Below, piece by piece: positions 35,116 to 36,479 of a stretch of 36,479 nucleotides of DNA. Source of the stretch: Thermoplasmata archaeon (GTDB lineage Archaea > Thermoplasmatota > Thermoplasmata > Lutacidiplasmatales > UBA184); NCBI GenBank assembly GCA_030038605.1, contig JASHSU010000121.1, forward strand, positions 1 to 36,479, in the 5' to 3' direction. Positions within the stretch are counted from its first letter, which is position 1; each line of letters opens with the position of its first letter. A model generated the notes under the pieces. That model made no database searches, was not told where the DNA came from, and saw nothing but the letters and a program-made list of their open reading frames with translations. Position numbers and translations under genes: made by a program.

Positions 35116-35706
35116 ATGGGCGATCCGAAGTTCCTGCGCCGCACCTACGACACGCCCAAGCACCCGTGGGAGGCCGGCCGGATGGATGAGGAGCGCAAGC
35201 TCCTCGAGAAGTACGGTCTCAAGAACAAGCGCGAGCTCTGGAAGGCGCAGTCGATCCTCCGGGGTCTGCGCCGTCAGGCGCGCGACCTCCAGGCCCGGCT
35301 CCGCGCCGGGGAACCGCAGGCGCAGCGCGAGACGGCCGGACTGCTGCAGCGACTGAGCCGGCTCGGCTTGCTCGCCCAGGGGAACCCCACGATCGACGAT
35401 GTGCTGGCGCTCACGACCGAGGACGTCCTACGCCGCCGGTTCGAATGGGTGGTCTTCCACCGCGACCTGGCGCCGACCCCCCGCGGGGCCCGTCAGTGGA
35501 TCGTCCACGGACACTTCTCGATCGGCGACCACCGGGTCACCCGGCCCGGGTACCTGGTCCCGGCCGCGGACGAGGCCCGGATCGCCTACACGCCCACCAG
35601 CCCCCTCTCGGACGATGACCACTCGCAGCGGGCGTCGCTGCGGGAGCGGCTCACCGCGCGCGGCGGTCCCTCGGAGGCCGCGCCGGCGCCGCCCCAGGAG
35701 GCCTAG
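35116..35706 (+). CDS. rpsD: 30S ribosomal protein S4
   Basis: MGDPKFLRRTYDTPKHPWEAGRMDEERKLLEKYGLKNKRELWKAQSILRGLRRQARDL; position in the archaeal S13-S4-S11-RpoD cluster. Confidence 0.97.
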   Translation: MGDPKFLRRTYDTPKHPWEAGRMDEERKLLEKYGLKNKRELWKAQSILRGLRRQARDLQARLRAGEPQAQRETAGLLQRLSRLGLLAQGNPTIDDVLALTTEDVLRRRFEWVVFHRDLAPTPRGARQWIVHGHFSIGDHRVTRPGYLVPAADEARIAYTPTSPLSDDDHSQRASLRERLTARGGPSEAAPAPPQEA

Positions 35707-35709
35707 GCG

Positions 35710-36093
35710 ATGGTCAAGGTCGGGATCGCTCACATCTACGCCAGCTACAACAACATCCACATCACCGTCACCGACGTCACCGGCGCGGAGACGCTCGCCA
35801 AGGCGACCGGCGGGATGGTCGTGAAGGCCGCCCGCGACGAGTCGAGCCCGTACGCCGCGATGAAGGCCGCCGACCAGATCGCAGCCGCCATCAAGGAGAA
35901 GGGGTACGACACGCTCCATGTGCGCGTTCGCGCCCCCGGCGGCAACCGCTCCCGCTCGCCGGGCCCGGGGGCCCAGGCGGCGATCCGTGCGCTCGCTCGG
36001 GCCGGCGTCAAGATCCAGCGGATCGAGGACGTCACACCCGTCCCACACGACGGGACGAAACCCAAGGGCGGACGCCGGGGCCGGCGGGTCTAG
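35710..36093 (+). CDS. rpsK: 30S ribosomal protein S11
   Basis: [53 protein letters not shown]...[44 protein letters not shown]. Confidence 0.98.
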   Translation: MVKVGIAHIYASYNNIHITVTDVTGAETLAKATGGMVVKAARDESSPYAAMKAADQIAAAIKEKGYDTLHVRVRAPGGNRSRSPGPGAQAAIRALARAGVKIQRIEDVTPVPHDGTKPKGGRRGRRV

Positions 36094-36105
36094 GGTCTCA
36101 CTCTC

Positions 36106-36479
36106 ATGGCACTCACCGTCCAGGAGCTCAAGCCGCGCAGCGCCGTCGTCGAGGTCGACAGCGCCACCGCCTCGCAGGTCAACGCCATCCGACGCACCCT
36201 GCTCTCCGACGTCCCGAAGCTCGCCATCGAGGACGTCGAGTTCCATTTGGGACCGATCCGGGACGAGACCACGGGCAAGGACTACGACTCGTCGACCAGC
36301 ATGTTCGATGAAGCGATCGCCCTCCGCCTGGGCCTGCTGCCGATCCCGACGGACCTCTCGCAGTTCCGACGCAAGTCGGAGTGCACGTGCGGCGGCGCGG
36401 GTTGCCCGCACTGCCAGGTGATGTTCTCGATCGACAAGAAGGGCCCCTGCACCGTCTACGCGCGGGACGTCGTCCCGCT
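36106..36479 (+). CDS. rpoD: DNA-directed RNA polymerase subunit D (3' truncated by window edge)
   Basis: MALTVQELKPRSAVVEVDSATASQVNAIRRTLLSDVPKLAIEDVEFHLGPIRDETTGKDYDSSTSMFDEAIALRLGLLPIPTDLSQF...CTCGGAGCPHC; runs off the window. Confidence 0.95.
   Translation, partial: MALTVQELKPRSAVVEVDSATASQVNAIRRTLLSDVPKLAIEDVEFHLGPIRDETTGKDYDSSTSMFDEAIALRLGLLPIPTDLSQFRRKSECTCGGAGCPHCQVMFSIDKKGPCTVYARDVVP

Noticed and set aside
1-36479. CRISPR array, transposon, prophage or defence island
   Set aside because: No spaced direct repeats, transposase, integrase, restriction-modification or toxin-antitoxin signatures were recognised. Gene content is core metabolic and informational.

Overview
GC-rich archaeal chromosomal window, best read as euryarchaeal and possibly Thermoplasmatota-like (inference only). 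Supporting genes are EF-1alpha-S10, the S13-S4-S11-RpoD cluster, LonB, the proteasome alpha subunit, NadM, MptD, MBF1 and archaeal TopA, alongside bacterial-type UvrA/UvrC. I support about 40 protein genes and two tRNAs (Thr-CGT, Phe-GAA). I saw no rRNA, CRISPR array, transposon or prophage. Most of the long opposite-strand ORFs in the supplied track (up to 1109 aa) are GC-driven shadows of real genes. The observations most worth following up are: (1) a FolD homologue with the cyclohydrolase residues changed (Lys->Gln, Gln->Glu), translationally coupled to a small 4-Cys protein; (2) an ornithine carbamoyltransferase with HDLP instead of the HCLP motif; (3) a UvrC that ends before the tandem helix-hairpin-helix domain, in a creatininase-uvrA-uvrC cluster; (4) a lonB / 4-Cys protein / nadM / PLP-enzyme cluster joined by three 4-nt stop/start overlaps, with a perfect inverted repeat at the predicted lon start site; (5) basic Lys/Ala/Pro-rich tails on four unrelated proteins; (6) three convergent gene pairs whose stop codons share one CTAG. 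No single feature proves an undescribed system. The FolD/4-Cys pair and the lonB cluster are the best candidates.
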